Source of the DNA: Paenibacillus phyllosphaerae | Lineage (GTDB): Bacteria; Bacillota; Bacilli; Paenibacillales; Paenibacillaceae | NCBI RefSeq assembly: GCF_014192105.1 | Contig: NZ_JACHXK010000014.1 | Location: 1 to 64,000, forward strand | DNA length: 64,000 bases | Direction of reading: 5' to 3' | Shown here: positions 44,896-53,844 of the stretch, one piece after another | Position numbering within the stretch: position 1 is the first letter of the stretch | Layout of the letters: the number at the start of each line of letters is the position of its first letter | Program-made: the position numbers and the translations under genes | The notes under the pieces: generated by a model | The model's input: only the letters and a program-made list of their open reading frames with translations | Databases searched by the model: none | What the model was told of the DNA's origin: nothing

Positions 44896-45918
44896 TTACC
44901 GATAACTCGCCGCAATCCGGCTCCCCGCCCCGAAGCTTCCGGGCCTCGGCTCGCTCGCGTACAGCTGCTTCATGACCGTCTCGATCGGCAGCGGCTCCAT
45001 CGCCATATCGAGGATGCCGTACTGCTCGTTGATATGGCTGATGAACGACTTCAGCGGGAAGAGCTCGACGTCGATCTCAAGCTCCAGCTCCCGGTCATGA
45101 TGGCGCTTAATCAGCGTTACGCCGGGCAGATGGAGCTCCGCGACCGGCTGCTCAGTGCTGAGCCGGACCGCCTTGCGCATCCCAAGCTGGCCGCGAAGCG
45201 CGGAGATGCTGTCGTCGAAGACGAGCTCGCCGTGATTGATGACGATGACCCGCCGGGCGAGCAGCTCGACGTCATCCAAGTCATGCGTCGTCAGAATAAA
45301 CGTCACGCCCTGCTGGTTCATGCTGCGGATGAAGTCGCGAATATTCTCTTTGGCAATGACATCCAGCCCGATCGTAGGCTCGTCCAGGAATACCAGCTCC
45401 GGCCGGTGCAGCATCGCCATAATAAACTCGCATTTCATCCGTTCCCCAAGCGACAACTGGCGGGTCGGCTTGCGAATGAGCGTCGTTACGCCGAGCAGTT
45501 CGGTCAGATGGTCCAGCGTCTCCTTGTACGCCCGGTCGGGGACGCCATAGATGGCTTTGTTCATATAGAACGAATCGATCGGCGGAATGTCCCATAGGAG
45601 CTGCGACTTCTGCCCGAACACGGCGCCGATCCGCCGGACGTACTCCCTGCGGTTCTTCCACGGCGTAAAGCCGAGCGCGGTCGCTTCGCCGGAGGTCGGA
45701 TGCAAGACGCCGGTAAGCATCTTCAGCGTAGTCGACTTGCCGGCTCCGTTCGGCCCGAGGAACGCGACCATGCCGCCCGTCTCGACCGTGAACGAGATGT
45801 CCTTGACGGCATGAACCTCCTTCATCGGGCGCTTGATTACATTGACCGCCATCTCCTTCAGCGTATGGCCGCGCTCATGCGTCAGATACGTTTTCGTTAA
45901 TCCGCATACTTCAATCAT
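44896..45918 (-). CDS. ABC transporter ATP-binding protein, ABC-2/viologen-exporter (VEX)-like
   Basis: Walker A LGPNGAGKSTTLKMLTGVL, Q-loop region IGAVFGQKSQLLWDIPPIDS, signature LSLGERMKCEFIMAML and Walker B LVFLDEPTIGLDVIAKENIR. The 100 residues behind the ATPase core are a regulatory extension. It is 340 residues long and is the partner of two ABC-2 permeases upstream in the operon (135 bases away, with a structured repeat between). VEX systems of cyanobacteria export methyl viologen and dyes; the natural substrate here is unknown. Confidence 0.9.
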   Translation of the reverse strand: MIEVCGLTKTYLTHERGHTLKEMAVNVIKRPMKEVHAVKDISFTVETGGMVAFLGPNGAGKSTTLKMLTGVLHPTSGEATALGFTPWKNRREYVRRIGAVFGQKSQLLWDIPPIDSFYMNKAIYGVPDRAYKETLDHLTELLGVTTLIRKPTRQLSLGERMKCEFIMAMLHRPELVFLDEPTIGLDVIAKENIRDFIRSMNQQGVTFILTTHDLDDVELLARRVIVINHGELVFDDSISALRGQLGMRKAVRLSTEQPVAELHLPGVTLIKRHHDRELELEIDVELFPLKSFISHINEQYGILDMAMEPLPIETVMKQLYASEPRPGSFGAGSRIAASYR

Positions 45919-45935
45919 CCTATCTCCTCTTTCTT

Positions 45936-46042
45936 GAAATACAAGCGTTTATAAGTTTCACTCTTATCAATCATCTTGTATTTCTCCGGAATGAAACGCG
46001 CTGCGCCTTCAAAGACGGCGAAAGCCGTTTCACCTTGCTGCG
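45936..46042 (-). repeat. Structured dispersed intergenic repeat, copy 3 (A and B modules)
   Basis: Inverted orientation relative to copies 1 and 2. The B module (45936-45984) is a perfect stem GAAATACAAG / CTTGTATTTC enclosing ATAAG / CTTAT; the A module (45985-46042) repeats the hairpin ACGGC/GCCGT and the TGAAAC/GTTTCA arms. It lies between the second permease and the ATPase genes, inside the presumed operon, ending close to the ATPase ribosome binding site. Confidence 0.8.
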
Positions 46043-46053
46043 CGAGCAGGCGC

Positions 46054-46836
46054 TTAACCGCCCGCGCTCGTATAGCTGCGGAGCATCCGGTGCCAGAAGA
46101 CCGTGCCGAGCAGCAGGAAGACCACCGCCGCCAGCGCCATAACCGCAGTGCCCCACTCCCCTTGGCCGAGCAGCGCCTGCGCCGGCACGAAGGCGATCAT
46201 CCCGATCGGCAGCACGTACGTAAACAGCTGCTGGAACGCTTTGGAGAAGATCGTGCCCGGATACATGCCGAAGCTTGTTACCGCGTCGAAAATATCATAA
46301 ACCCGGCTGCTCCCGACCCACCGGAACAAGAGCGCCGCCATTATGAACGAGAACGAAGCCAGGACGGCCACCGAGGCAGCGAAGAGCAGGAGGAAAATAA
46401 ACCAATCCAGCGCAGCGGGAGAGGGCAGCCCGGACAGAGCAAAAGCCAGCAGCACCCCGCCGCTGACGACCCGGCCGAAATCGTCGGGATCGAATCCGCT
46501 CAGCATCGACATGAACAGCACCGGGCGCGGCTTCAAAAGCAGCAGGTCGAACGTCCCTTCCCTGACATGGACCAAGGTGCTGCCGACCATCCCGAAGAAG
46601 AACGGGAAGGCGATGCCTTTTGCCAGCGTGAACACCGCCTGGATGAGCATGGCCTCATGCAGCGTCCAACCCGGGAACGAAGCGCCGGACCGGTAGACGA
46701 GCAGCGTGATGAGCGGCACGACCAGATCGCCTGCGATGAGCATCGCCAGGCTCAGGAAGAAATGGCTGCGGTATGCCATCTGCTCGGCAAGCTTGGTCTT
46801 CATCACCGCGATGAAACAGGTAAGCAGCCCCTTCAT
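46054..46836 (-). CDS. ABC-2 permease (COG3694/COG4587 type), subunit 1
   Basis: Six predicted membrane segments in 260 residues (HFFLSLAMLIAGDLVVPLI, FPFFFGMVGSTLVHVREGTF, FIFLLLFAASVAVLASFSFI). The conserved tail region of VEX-type permeases (TYVLPIGMIAFVPAQALLG) is visible. It overlaps the other permease by 4 bases (ATGA), so the two are translationally coupled and form the transport channel. Confidence 0.88.
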   Translation of the reverse strand: MKGLLTCFIAVMKTKLAEQMAYRSHFFLSLAMLIAGDLVVPLITLLVYRSGASFPGWTLHEAMLIQAVFTLAKGIAFPFFFGMVGSTLVHVREGTFDLLLLKPRPVLFMSMLSGFDPDDFGRVVSGGVLLAFALSGLPSPAALDWFIFLLLFAASVAVLASFSFIMAALLFRWVGSSRVYDIFDAVTSFGMYPGTIFSKAFQQLFTYVLPIGMIAFVPAQALLGQGEWGTAVMALAAVVFLLLGTVFWHRMLRSYTSAGG

Positions 46837-47645
46837 ACGCCGACCCCCGTGAACCGCTTAAGCGCCAGCCGATAGACGAGCAGCATCACGATCCACGCCG
46901 ACGCGACGGCCCCAAGCTGCATCAGGACCGCTTCCCCCGCGCTTAACGTAATGCCTGCCAGCTCATATTCCCCGAGCATGACCCGCGTCGGCACATAGGT
47001 GATGAACTGGAAAGGCAGGAAGAACAGCACCTTCTGCATCGCCTCCGGGAAGAAGGAGAGCGGCACGAATACCCCTGCCGTAATGTCCTTCAGCAGCAGG
47101 ATGACGCGCCGGATTCCTTCTGCCCGCACGAGCCAGAATGCCGTGAGCCCGACGCAGTAGTTGACGAGGAAATTCATCATGAAGCTGAGCGCGATCGACG
47201 CGGCAGCCAGCCACGGATGGGCCGGGATCAGATCGACCTGGAATACGAACAGGAACAACAGGCCGATCGGCACGAACTCGATCCAGAAGCCGAGCGTCCG
47301 GTGGCCCAGCTTCTGCGACAAGGCGAACAGCCAATGCGGCATCGGCCGCATGGCGAAGGTGACGAACTTGCCGGTACGTACCAGCATCTGCAAATTCCAG
47401 TCGGCGAAATCGAAGATCAAATAATGAATGACGGCGGCAATTCCGAAATAAGCGAGCATCTCATCAAGCGTTAATCCGTTGAGCGTATCGCGCCCTTCAT
47501 AGACCGCCTGCCAAATAAAATATTGCACGAGATAATAGACCGGCCCGACGAGCAGCGACACCGCCATATGCGACCGGTAGGCTGCCCATTCCTTGTAGGT
47601 GGCTGCACCTACGGCGCCCATGGATCGAATGACGGACGACCTCAT
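46833..47645 (-). CDS. ABC-2 permease (COG3694/COG4587 type), subunit 2
   Basis: Six predicted membrane segments in 270 residues (HMAVSLLVGPVYYLVQYFIW, WIEFVPIGLLFLFVFQVDLI, CVGLTAFWLVRAEGIRRVIL) and the LPFQFITYVPTRVMLGEY region of the family. Its start overlaps the stop of the hydrolase gene upstream by 4 bases and its end overlaps the next permease by 4 bases, giving a tightly packed operon. Confidence 0.88.
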   Translation of the reverse strand: MRSSVIRSMGAVGAATYKEWAAYRSHMAVSLLVGPVYYLVQYFIWQAVYEGRDTLNGLTLDEMLAYFGIAAVIHYLIFDFADWNLQMLVRTGKFVTFAMRPMPHWLFALSQKLGHRTLGFWIEFVPIGLLFLFVFQVDLIPAHPWLAAASIALSFMMNFLVNYCVGLTAFWLVRAEGIRRVILLLKDITAGVFVPLSFFPEAMQKVLFFLPFQFITYVPTRVMLGEYELAGITLSAGEAVLMQLGAVASAWIVMLLVYRLALKRFTGVGV

Positions 47646-48847
47646 TCCCAGCCCGACCAGATGACGTTCTTCGTATGGAACACCGCATCTGCCTTCCAGT
47701 CATTCTTAAGCGCGGCAATGAAGACGACGACCGCTTCCTCATGCGGATCGATCATTAGCTTGCACAGGCCCGCTCCTTCATGGCCGAACACGCCTTCTTG
47801 CACGTAATTCAGCGGCTGCGGCTTCCAAGGCCCGAGCGCGTGCGCCATATCCGTGAATCGGTCGCTCCAGTGGAAGGCCGTCAGATGCGACAACGGCTGC
47901 GAAGTCATGCGCTCGACGGATTTGCGCGACAGTATGCGCACGCCTTGCCAGGTCCCTTTGTTCATCAGCATATTGCCGAAGCGGCTCAAATCCTCCAGCG
48001 TGGAATACAATCCGAAACCTCCGCGAGGCGGCATCGTCAGATGCGTATACGGATCTTTCGGATTTTTGATCCCCTTCAGCCGCTGCTCCTCATTGTCGTG
48101 CACGGTACAGACTCTGTCATGGTCGGCAGCAGGCACCGTATAGAAGGTGTCCTTAAGTCCCAGCGGCTCGATAATATGAAGACGGATGTAGTCCTCGAAT
48201 TCCATGCCAGATGCCCGTGCGACGATCTCGCCGAGAACGCCGTAAGCTCCGGTCGAGTAACTCCAGCGCTCACCTGGCTCATGCAGCGGTTTGCCGGACA
48301 ACATCGCCTTGATCCAGGCTGTCTTGCGCAACTTCGCGAGCTCCTCCTCGCTGCGCGATTCATCGTCATGCGCACGGTCCGGGTCGAAGGCGAACAAAAC
48401 CTCCCACATGCCGGTCGGATAAGGCTCGGTATAATAACCGCCGTCCGCGTGAAGCCCTGACGTATGGGAGAGCAGATGCCAGATCTGAATCTTCTCGTAG
48501 AGCGGATGCTTGAACTCTTCGATCCATTGCGCCGCCGGCTGACGCAGGAAGATCCGTCCTTGTTCGACGAGTTGGAAGATCGCCGCTGCCGAAAACAGCT
48601 TCGAGACGGAAGCAATCCGGCGTATGGCGTCCGTCGTCATCGGTGCGTGATTATCCTCGTTATTTTTCAACCTGCCGAATGCGCTTGTCGCGAACACTTG
48701 GCCCTTGCGGGATAACATATACGAGCCCGCTTGAATGATGTCCGAATCGACGAGCCGCCTGAAATGCGCCTCCAGTGCCTGAAGCGTCTCCGTGTTGTAA
48801 CGCGCTTCCTGCGGGCTGATCCGGTTCAAAGGCAGAACTTGCGTCAT
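47642..48847 (-). CDS. Serine hydrolase, class-C beta-lactamase fold
   Basis: The SxxK motif appears as RIASVSKLFSAAAIFQLVEQ. The second motif is YSTGAYGVLGEIV, where the usual YxN Asn is Thr or is shifted. The third appears as GVFGHEGAG, and GHEGAGLCKLMIDPHEEAVV gives the KTG/HxG strand. No signal peptide, so it is cytoplasmic or exported by another route. ATG at 48847 has AAGGG 11 bases before. It overlaps the permease gene and resembles the upstream hydrolase: a paralogous pair in an export operon. Confidence 0.86.
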   Translation of the reverse strand: MTQVLPLNRISPQEARYNTETLQALEAHFRRLVDSDIIQAGSYMLSRKGQVFATSAFGRLKNNEDNHAPMTTDAIRRIASVSKLFSAAAIFQLVEQGRIFLRQPAAQWIEEFKHPLYEKIQIWHLLSHTSGLHADGGYYTEPYPTGMWEVLFAFDPDRAHDDESRSEEELAKLRKTAWIKAMLSGKPLHEPGERWSYSTGAYGVLGEIVARASGMEFEDYIRLHIIEPLGLKDTFYTVPAADHDRVCTVHDNEEQRLKGIKNPKDPYTHLTMPPRGGFGLYSTLEDLSRFGNMLMNKGTWQGVRILSRKSVERMTSQPLSHLTAFHWSDRFTDMAHALGPWKPQPLNYVQEGVFGHEGAGLCKLMIDPHEEAVVVFIAALKNDWKADAVFHTKNVIWSGWE

Positions 48848-48906
48848 TATGCGCTTCACCCTTTCGGTATCCGATTACAAAGCTATCGTTCGCTCGCTTC
48901 AAGCCG

Positions 48907-50061
48907 CTACAGAATCCCTGACCAGACAATCGCGCGCGGCGTGACGACGGACTCGTCCGTATATCCCCGCGTGCTCGGGACGAAGAAGACGAATACGAGC
49001 TGTTCGGCAGGATCGATATAGAGACCGCTGTGACCGTAGCCTTCGTGCGAATACGTGCCGTCCGAGCTCAGATCGAACGCGGCGTCAAGCGACCAGCCAA
49101 GTCCGTGCGGAAAATCTTTGCGCTTGCTGCCCCAGCCGTTGTGTACGACGCCGTGCAGATGATTCGCCGTCTGCAGCTCCACCGCCCGCTTGGATTGGAT
49201 GCGCACGCCTTCGAACGTGCCGCCTTGCAGCATCATTTGGCCGAATCGCCATAGATCGGATAGCGTGGAATACAGTCCATTGCCACCGCGCGGCGGCCTG
49301 CCCTCGAACGGGCGCGAATCGCGGACCGATTGGCCCTCCCACTCACTGACATAGCACACCTCGTCATAGAGTTCTGTCGGCACTTCGAAGCATGTGCGCG
49401 TCATGTTAAGCGGCGCCGTAATCTCGTCGATAACGTATTGCTCGAACGGCTTGCCGGACACGCGCGACACCACCTCGGCCAGCAGGACGAAGCCTGCCGA
49501 GCAGTAGATCCATTCCTTGCCGGGCTCATTCTGCAGCGGGCCTGAGAGCAGCAGCTTAATCCACTCAGTCTGTCCCCAATATTCATGATTGACCCGGGAC
49601 CACCATTCATACCACGGCAGACCGTAAGGTTCCTGGTAGAATCCCGGATCGCCGCGCAGGCCCGAGGTGTGCGTCAATAGATGGGTAATCGTAATGGCGC
49701 GGTGCGTATCCGTATCGAACTCGGGTATGAAGTCGCTGACCCGCTGCGTGCTGTGCAGCAGTCCCCGGTCGATAAGCTGGTGGATTGCAACCGCCACGAA
49801 CACCTTCGTTATGGAATAGACCTTCCGGACCGAATCCGGCATTAGGCTAAGACTATCGTCGGCAGGCGTTAACGCCCCCATCGTCCGATGCGCGATAACC
49901 TGGCCGTTCTTGGCGAGCAGATAACCTGCCGCCTGAATCGTCCCCTTCTCGATCAGTTCCGCATAGTGCCGGTCCAAGCGGACCAAGGCAGCCGCGTCAT
50001 AACCCACTTCTTCGGGCTTGGCATCGGTAAAACCGTCATGAACCGAAAGAATCTTTGGCAA
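48907..50061 (-). CDS. Serine hydrolase, class-C beta-lactamase fold (paralogue)
   Basis: SxxK motif VYSITKVFVAVAIHQLIDRG, second motif YCSAGFVLLAEVVSRVSG (YxN with Ser for Asn) and HxG-type YSHEGYGHSGLYIDPAEQ. Start is TTG at 50061, 7 bases after GGAGG; no signal peptide. Length 384. The pair of hydrolases, the two ABC-2 permeases and the ATPase appear to be one transcription unit led by this gene. Possible peptidase or esterase acting on a transported peptide or ester. Confidence 0.86.
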   Translation of the reverse strand: MPKILSVHDGFTDAKPEEVGYDAAALVRLDRHYAELIEKGTIQAAGYLLAKNGQVIAHRTMGALTPADDSLSLMPDSVRKVYSITKVFVAVAIHQLIDRGLLHSTQRVSDFIPEFDTDTHRAITITHLLTHTSGLRGDPGFYQEPYGLPWYEWWSRVNHEYWGQTEWIKLLLSGPLQNEPGKEWIYCSAGFVLLAEVVSRVSGKPFEQYVIDEITAPLNMTRTCFEVPTELYDEVCYVSEWEGQSVRDSRPFEGRPPRGGNGLYSTLSDLWRFGQMMLQGGTFEGVRIQSKRAVELQTANHLHGVVHNGWGSKRKDFPHGLGWSLDAAFDLSSDGTYSHEGYGHSGLYIDPAEQLVFVFFVPSTRGYTDESVVTPRAIVWSGIL

Positions 50062-50230
50062 GGTAGCCCCTCCTCTACACGTTTCTGATGCGGCTTGTAT
50101 GCAATTGGCGCTCTAGTGTTTTCCAGTTTAAGGTAACCACGTTAAAACTGTCTACATTAACGTTTATAGTAACTTTCTAACAATTGTGTTAATAAATATA
50201 AAGGCAGTTTGTGAACAAATCACAAAAAAG
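50062..50230 (-). promoter_or_regulatory. Promoter region of the hydrolase-exporter operon
   Basis: Minus strand: TTAACA (50187-50192), 18-base spacer, TATAAA (50163-50168). An inverted repeat TAACA-ATTG-TGTTA (50178-50191) overlaps the -35 box. The leader is about 100 bases long; nothing else was recognised in it. Confidence 0.55.
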
Positions 50231-50265
50231 AGACCGCCTCGGAAGCTAAGCTTCTGCTGCGGTCT
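50231..50265 (-). terminator. Terminator of the GlcNAc-kinase-like gene
   Basis: Minus strand: AGACCGC / GCGGTCT with an inner GAAGC/GCTTC hairpin and six T behind; the 50266-50381 stretch before it has no gene. Confidence 0.75.
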
Positions 50266-50381
50266 TACGTAAGTTCATGGCCCGGTTAACAGGCCTTGTA
50301 CGGTCTGGATCAAATCTCGAATGACTCCAACTTATTTATCCGGATTATAACATTCACTGCATGAAGATTACATTAGCGAGC

Positions 50382-51365
50382 CTAGGGATGTCGGCTTAAC
50401 TGTACCAACATATCCGATGCGATCGGGAGTTTAAGCGCTTTCCATGCTAGCAGAACCGCTCCTGCCACAGGCGAGAGGGCAGGCTCGATATACCAATAGG
50501 CCTTGTTATTGCCTGCCTTTTGGCGCCCCCTGCGCAGCTGCTGCCGATAATATCGGCTATCGACGACGCTGCCGATGAACGCGACCGAAACTTCGGATGC
50601 GTTAAAATACGCCCCCAGCAACTCCACCCCTACCTCGATCTGGTGGATCGCCCGATCACAAACCTTCTGCGCGAGCGGGCTGTGCTGCATCGCTGCCCGC
50701 GTTATGATTGGCGCAAGCTGGGCGAATCGCCGATTGCGCTCCCGCTCATCAGGGACGAAACCTTGCAGAGCAAGAGCGGACAGCTCCCGGATGGAGGCCG
50801 CGCCCCAGAACTGCAGCGTCTCCCGCACCAAAGCCTGGTCTTGCGATTCGATATTGCCAGCCAGTATCTCATAGACCGTCTCATAGGCTATCGTTCGTGC
50901 CGCGGTGGCTGCATAATGATGCAGATCATAATTGCGGATGGCTCGGCCATCCTCGTTGACCGCATAAATAATCGAGCCCGTCCCGGCAATGACGACAATA
51001 CCCGGTTCCGTGAGCAGCGCGCCTGCATGGGCGACGACGGCATCATTGACATGGCGCTTCGGGCAGTCCAGTCCTTCCACTTCGGTCAGAGGCAGCACCC
51101 ATTCCTTATCCGCTTCGCTATCATAACCGGCGATGCCGGCAACCAGCGCGAACACATCCGAAACCTCACTGCCCGCAAGGCGCAGCGCTTCCTCGATCGC
51201 CGAGCGCACGTTTTCCTTCGCATGGACGTCCTTGTAGATCGAGGAGGCTCCTTTCTCCACATAGGACAACACGTTCCCGTTAAGGTCCGCCGCCATGACT
51301 CTCGTATGCGTGCCTCCGCCATCAATCCCGATTACGATGCCTTCGTTATCTGTTCGTTGCTCCAC
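50382..51365 (-). CDS. N-acetylglucosamine kinase-like protein (BadF/BadG/BcrA/BcrD ATPase family)
   Basis: Actin-like ATPase fold: phosphate-1 loop VIGIDGGGTHTRVMAADLNG, phosphate-2 loop VVIAGTGSIIYAVNEDGRAI and adenosine region FIGSVVDSRYYRQQLRR and SPVAGAVLLAWKALKLP. Members phosphorylate GlcNAc from cell-wall or chitin turnover; substrate here is by family only. GTG start after GGGGAAG. No sugar-recycling neighbours; possibly tied to wall turnover. Confidence 0.85.
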   Translation of the reverse strand: MEQRTDNEGIVIGIDGGGTHTRVMAADLNGNVLSYVEKGASSIYKDVHAKENVRSAIEEALRLAGSEVSDVFALVAGIAGYDSEADKEWVLPLTEVEGLDCPKRHVNDAVVAHAGALLTEPGIVVIAGTGSIIYAVNEDGRAIRNYDLHHYAATAARTIAYETVYEILAGNIESQDQALVRETLQFWGAASIRELSALALQGFVPDERERNRRFAQLAPIITRAAMQHSPLAQKVCDRAIHQIEVGVELLGAYFNASEVSVAFIGSVVDSRYYRQQLRRGRQKAGNNKAYWYIEPALSPVAGAVLLAWKALKLPIASDMLVQLSRHP

Positions 51366-51503
51366 TTACGCTTCCCCGCTTTCATTATCCATGCTTGTAA
51401 TGGAAGAAATCTTGACTATACCCAAACTGTACCACAATTTCTAGGAAAATTATGGGATAATTACGAACGGGACAAAGATTTCCCTTAGGGAGGAATGCTA
51501 GCT

Positions 51504-52526
51504 ATGCCATCATACACGATTCGAAAACTGCGGCCCGAAGACTATCCTTCGGTCGCCCTCATCCTCAATACGCTCTGGTCGGAGCCGACAACGGGTGAGC
51601 GCCTCCAAGAGGACGAGAATAAAATTCCGCCCGGGCAGCTCCATTACGATGAAGACGGCAAGCTGATGGGCTGGGATCGTCCCAAGTGGGTCGCCGAAGA
51701 CGAGGACGGGCAGATCATCGCTTATGCGATCGTGTCGCGCGCCCCTTGGACGGAGCCCGGCGCGCTGTATCAGACGGTTGTCGTGCACCCGGGCAGACGC
51801 GGAAGCGGGATCGGCAGCGCGATGTACGGGACGATTCTCGAATGGGCCGGGTCGGTCCGAGCGTCGAAGCTGATCGATTATATGCGCGAAAGCGACGAGA
51901 ATTCCCTTGCCTTTGCGGAACGCCGCGGGTATGTCAAGGAGCGCCTAACGTTCGAGTCCGTGTTGGACTTAACGGCTTTTGACGGCGGAGAGTTGGAAGC
52001 GGCAATCAGACTTGCCGAGGAAGCGGGCATTCGATTCATTACGCTGGCCGAGGAGCCGGGCGAAGAGAACGAGCGGAAGCTGCACGAGCTCTATCGTGTC
52101 GCCCATGCCGACATTCCGGGTTATACCGGGGATTACCCTTGGTTCGAGGAGTGGAAAAAATGGACCGTCGACGTGCCGAACGTACGGCCCGAGTGGATTC
52201 ACATCGCCAAGGACGGCGATCGTTACGTCGGCGTCGTCACGCTGCATCAGAACGAGCAGACGAAGGCGATGTATCATGAATTTACCGGGGTCCTGCCCGA
52301 ATACCGGGGCCGCCGCATCGCGCTGGCGCTGAAGCTGCTCGGCATTCGAACGGCCCGCGCCTGTCAGGTGCCTTACCTGCGGACGCACAACGATTCCATG
52401 AACGGCCCGATGCTGCGGGTCAATCGGGATCTGCTCGGGTTCCGCGCGGAACCCGGCAGCTACAAAATGGTGAAGGAACTGCAGACGGTCGATGCGTCTG
52501 CCGCCGAGTCCTTGCTTAGCTCTTAA
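51504..52526 (+). CDS. Double GNAT acetyltransferase
   Basis: Two GNAT domains in tandem: residues about 1-165 with VVHPGRRGSGIGSAMYGTIL and FAERRGYVKER, and about 180-335 with GVLPEYRGRRIALALKLLGI. The second acetyl-CoA loop is less canonical, as in mycothiol-synthase-like two-domain proteins. ATG at 51504 lies 10 bases after GGAGG. It converges with the DUF1801 gene, the stop codons overlapping by 4 bases. Confidence 0.88.
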   Translation: MPSYTIRKLRPEDYPSVALILNTLWSEPTTGERLQEDENKIPPGQLHYDEDGKLMGWDRPKWVAEDEDGQIIAYAIVSRAPWTEPGALYQTVVVHPGRRGSGIGSAMYGTILEWAGSVRASKLIDYMRESDENSLAFAERRGYVKERLTFESVLDLTAFDGGELEAAIRLAEEAGIRFITLAEEPGEENERKLHELYRVAHADIPGYTGDYPWFEEWKKWTVDVPNVRPEWIHIAKDGDRYVGVVTLHQNEQTKAMYHEFTGVLPEYRGRRIALALKLLGIRTARACQVPYLRTHNDSMNGPMLRVNRDLLGFRAEPGSYKMVKELQTVDASAAESLLSS

Positions 52527-52942
52527 TTCGAATACCGCTCCTGCAGCAAGCGGATCGATTCGCGGATGAGCTCCCGCAGAATGTCCACGTTGATATCCGC
52601 TACTTTATTGATGTACACGCAGCCTTTTCCCGTCGTATGCTTGCCGAACTCGCTTAGCAGCCTCTCTCGCGCTTCCATATCCGGCGCGAAGTAGAGGCTG
52701 ATCTTGGCTTTGCGCGGCGAGAACCCGACTAGCGCCGCATCGCCTTCGTGGCCGGAAGCATACTTGTAATGATAAGATCCGAATCCGATTATGCTCGGCC
52801 CCCACATCTTCGCCTCATAACCGGATGTCTCCGCGAACAGATCGAGCAGTTTGTATGCATCCTCCTTCTTGCCTGCATGGTCGATCTGCTCGATAAACTC
52901 CAGGACGCTATGGTCCGTTTCTTTGGTCTTCAGTTCGTACAT
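52523..52942 (-). CDS. DUF1801-type protein
   Basis: A 139-residue protein whose fold signature is KEDAYKLLDLFAETSGYEAK, IIGFGSYHYKYASGHEGD, SPRKAKISLYFAPD. YdhG/DUF1801 proteins are linked to iron handling in bacilli, though the role is not settled. ATG at 52942 has AGGGGGA 11 bases before it; the longer frame to 53062 lacks support. Confidence 0.8.
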   Translation of the reverse strand: MYELKTKETDHSVLEFIEQIDHAGKKEDAYKLLDLFAETSGYEAKMWGPSIIGFGSYHYKYASGHEGDAALVGFSPRKAKISLYFAPDMEARERLLSEFGKHTTGKGCVYINKVADINVDILRELIRESIRLLQERYSN

Positions 52943-53004
52943 GCCACGAAAGGTCCCCCTTCTATTGTGGTTGCGTTCGCATGCTATCACGGCTCTGCTG
53001 CACA

Positions 53005-53565
53005 TTAATTCGCGGCGCAGCGGAGATCCTCCTTCTGCCTGGCGATATAAGAACGCAAACACCCTCGGTACATCGTCCTGAGCGCCTTGGTCTGCTCAAA
53101 ATCGTACGGGGTCGTAAGCTCGGACGGTTTGGCGCTGACGGTAATCCCGTTCTCCTCCAGCATGGCGGCGACGAACTGCGTGCAGAAGTAGGCGCGCTCG
53201 CGTCTGATTCGCTTTTTCAACAGAATGCCGAACAGACCGAGCAAATTATATTTGTAACGGTGCTCATCGCGCTTGATCTCCTCGATTCGGGACTTCAACC
53301 GTTCGTAAGCATCCTTATCGACCTTGCAATAGAACACGGCGCATGTAGCCCCGTCGAACAGTTCCCCACGCACATCTTCCTTAACGAAACCGCCGATCCA
53401 CGGATTCCTCGGACACTTGCGGCCGAAACTGTACACTTCCTCAAGCGATGGATCCAGCGCAATCGAAGCATGGTTCAATGGGACCTTGGTGAACAGCTTA
53501 ATGAGCCTTGTGAAGATCGTCCCCGTATCGGTCAGCAGCACGTATACCTTCAAGCTCTCTTCCAT
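53005..53565 (-). CDS. NlpC/P60-like (YiiX/permuted papain) protein
   Basis: A 186-residue protein with the permuted order His (VPLNHASIALDP) before Cys (AYFCTQFVAAMLEENG), as in YiiX/LRAT-like cysteine peptidases or acyltransferases. No signal peptide; a central segment (NLLGLFGILLKKRIRRERAY) is hydrophobic-basic and may touch the membrane. ATG at 53565 follows GGGAG by 6 bases; the frame to 53712 is not supported. Substrate unknown. Confidence 0.72.
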   Translation of the reverse strand: MEESLKVYVLLTDTGTIFTRLIKLFTKVPLNHASIALDPSLEEVYSFGRKCPRNPWIGGFVKEDVRGELFDGATCAVFYCKVDKDAYERLKSRIEEIKRDEHRYKYNLLGLFGILLKKRIRRERAYFCTQFVAAMLEENGITVSAKPSELTTPYDFEQTKALRTMYRGCLRSYIARQKEDLRCAAN

Positions 53566-53718
53566 ACCTTTCTCCCCTAGCACTAACGTTATGCTATTAA
53601 GGATACGGGATGGAGCCGATTCCCGAATCGCTCTGGGGAATGGTTCGATGCTCGACTGCAGACGGGGCGACACGGCGATCAGGGCTAGGTGCGGAAGCGT
53701 CCATTCGAACAAAAAAAG

Positions 53719-53745
53719 GGACTCGCAGCAACGGGCCGCGAGTCC
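53719..53745 (-). terminator. Terminator of the PL11 lyase gene
   Basis: Minus strand: GGACTCGC / GCGAGTCC with an 11-base loop and seven T. The stretch 53746-53844 before it is gene-free. Confidence 0.8.
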
Positions 53746-53844
53746 AAAAGTTTATATTTTTAAGGGGGTAGCTTTAGTATAGGCTTCTTTCATTAACGCA
53801 GTGTGAAGGTAATATTGCAATTGGATTACAAATGGCCGGATGGT

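Noticed and set aside
45976-46875. 299-codon plus-strand frame opening with MKRAAPSKTAKAVSP
   Set aside because: Starts inside the dispersed repeat and continues antisense to the permease; the same peptide start recurs at the 35904 repeat copy, showing that it comes from the repeat.
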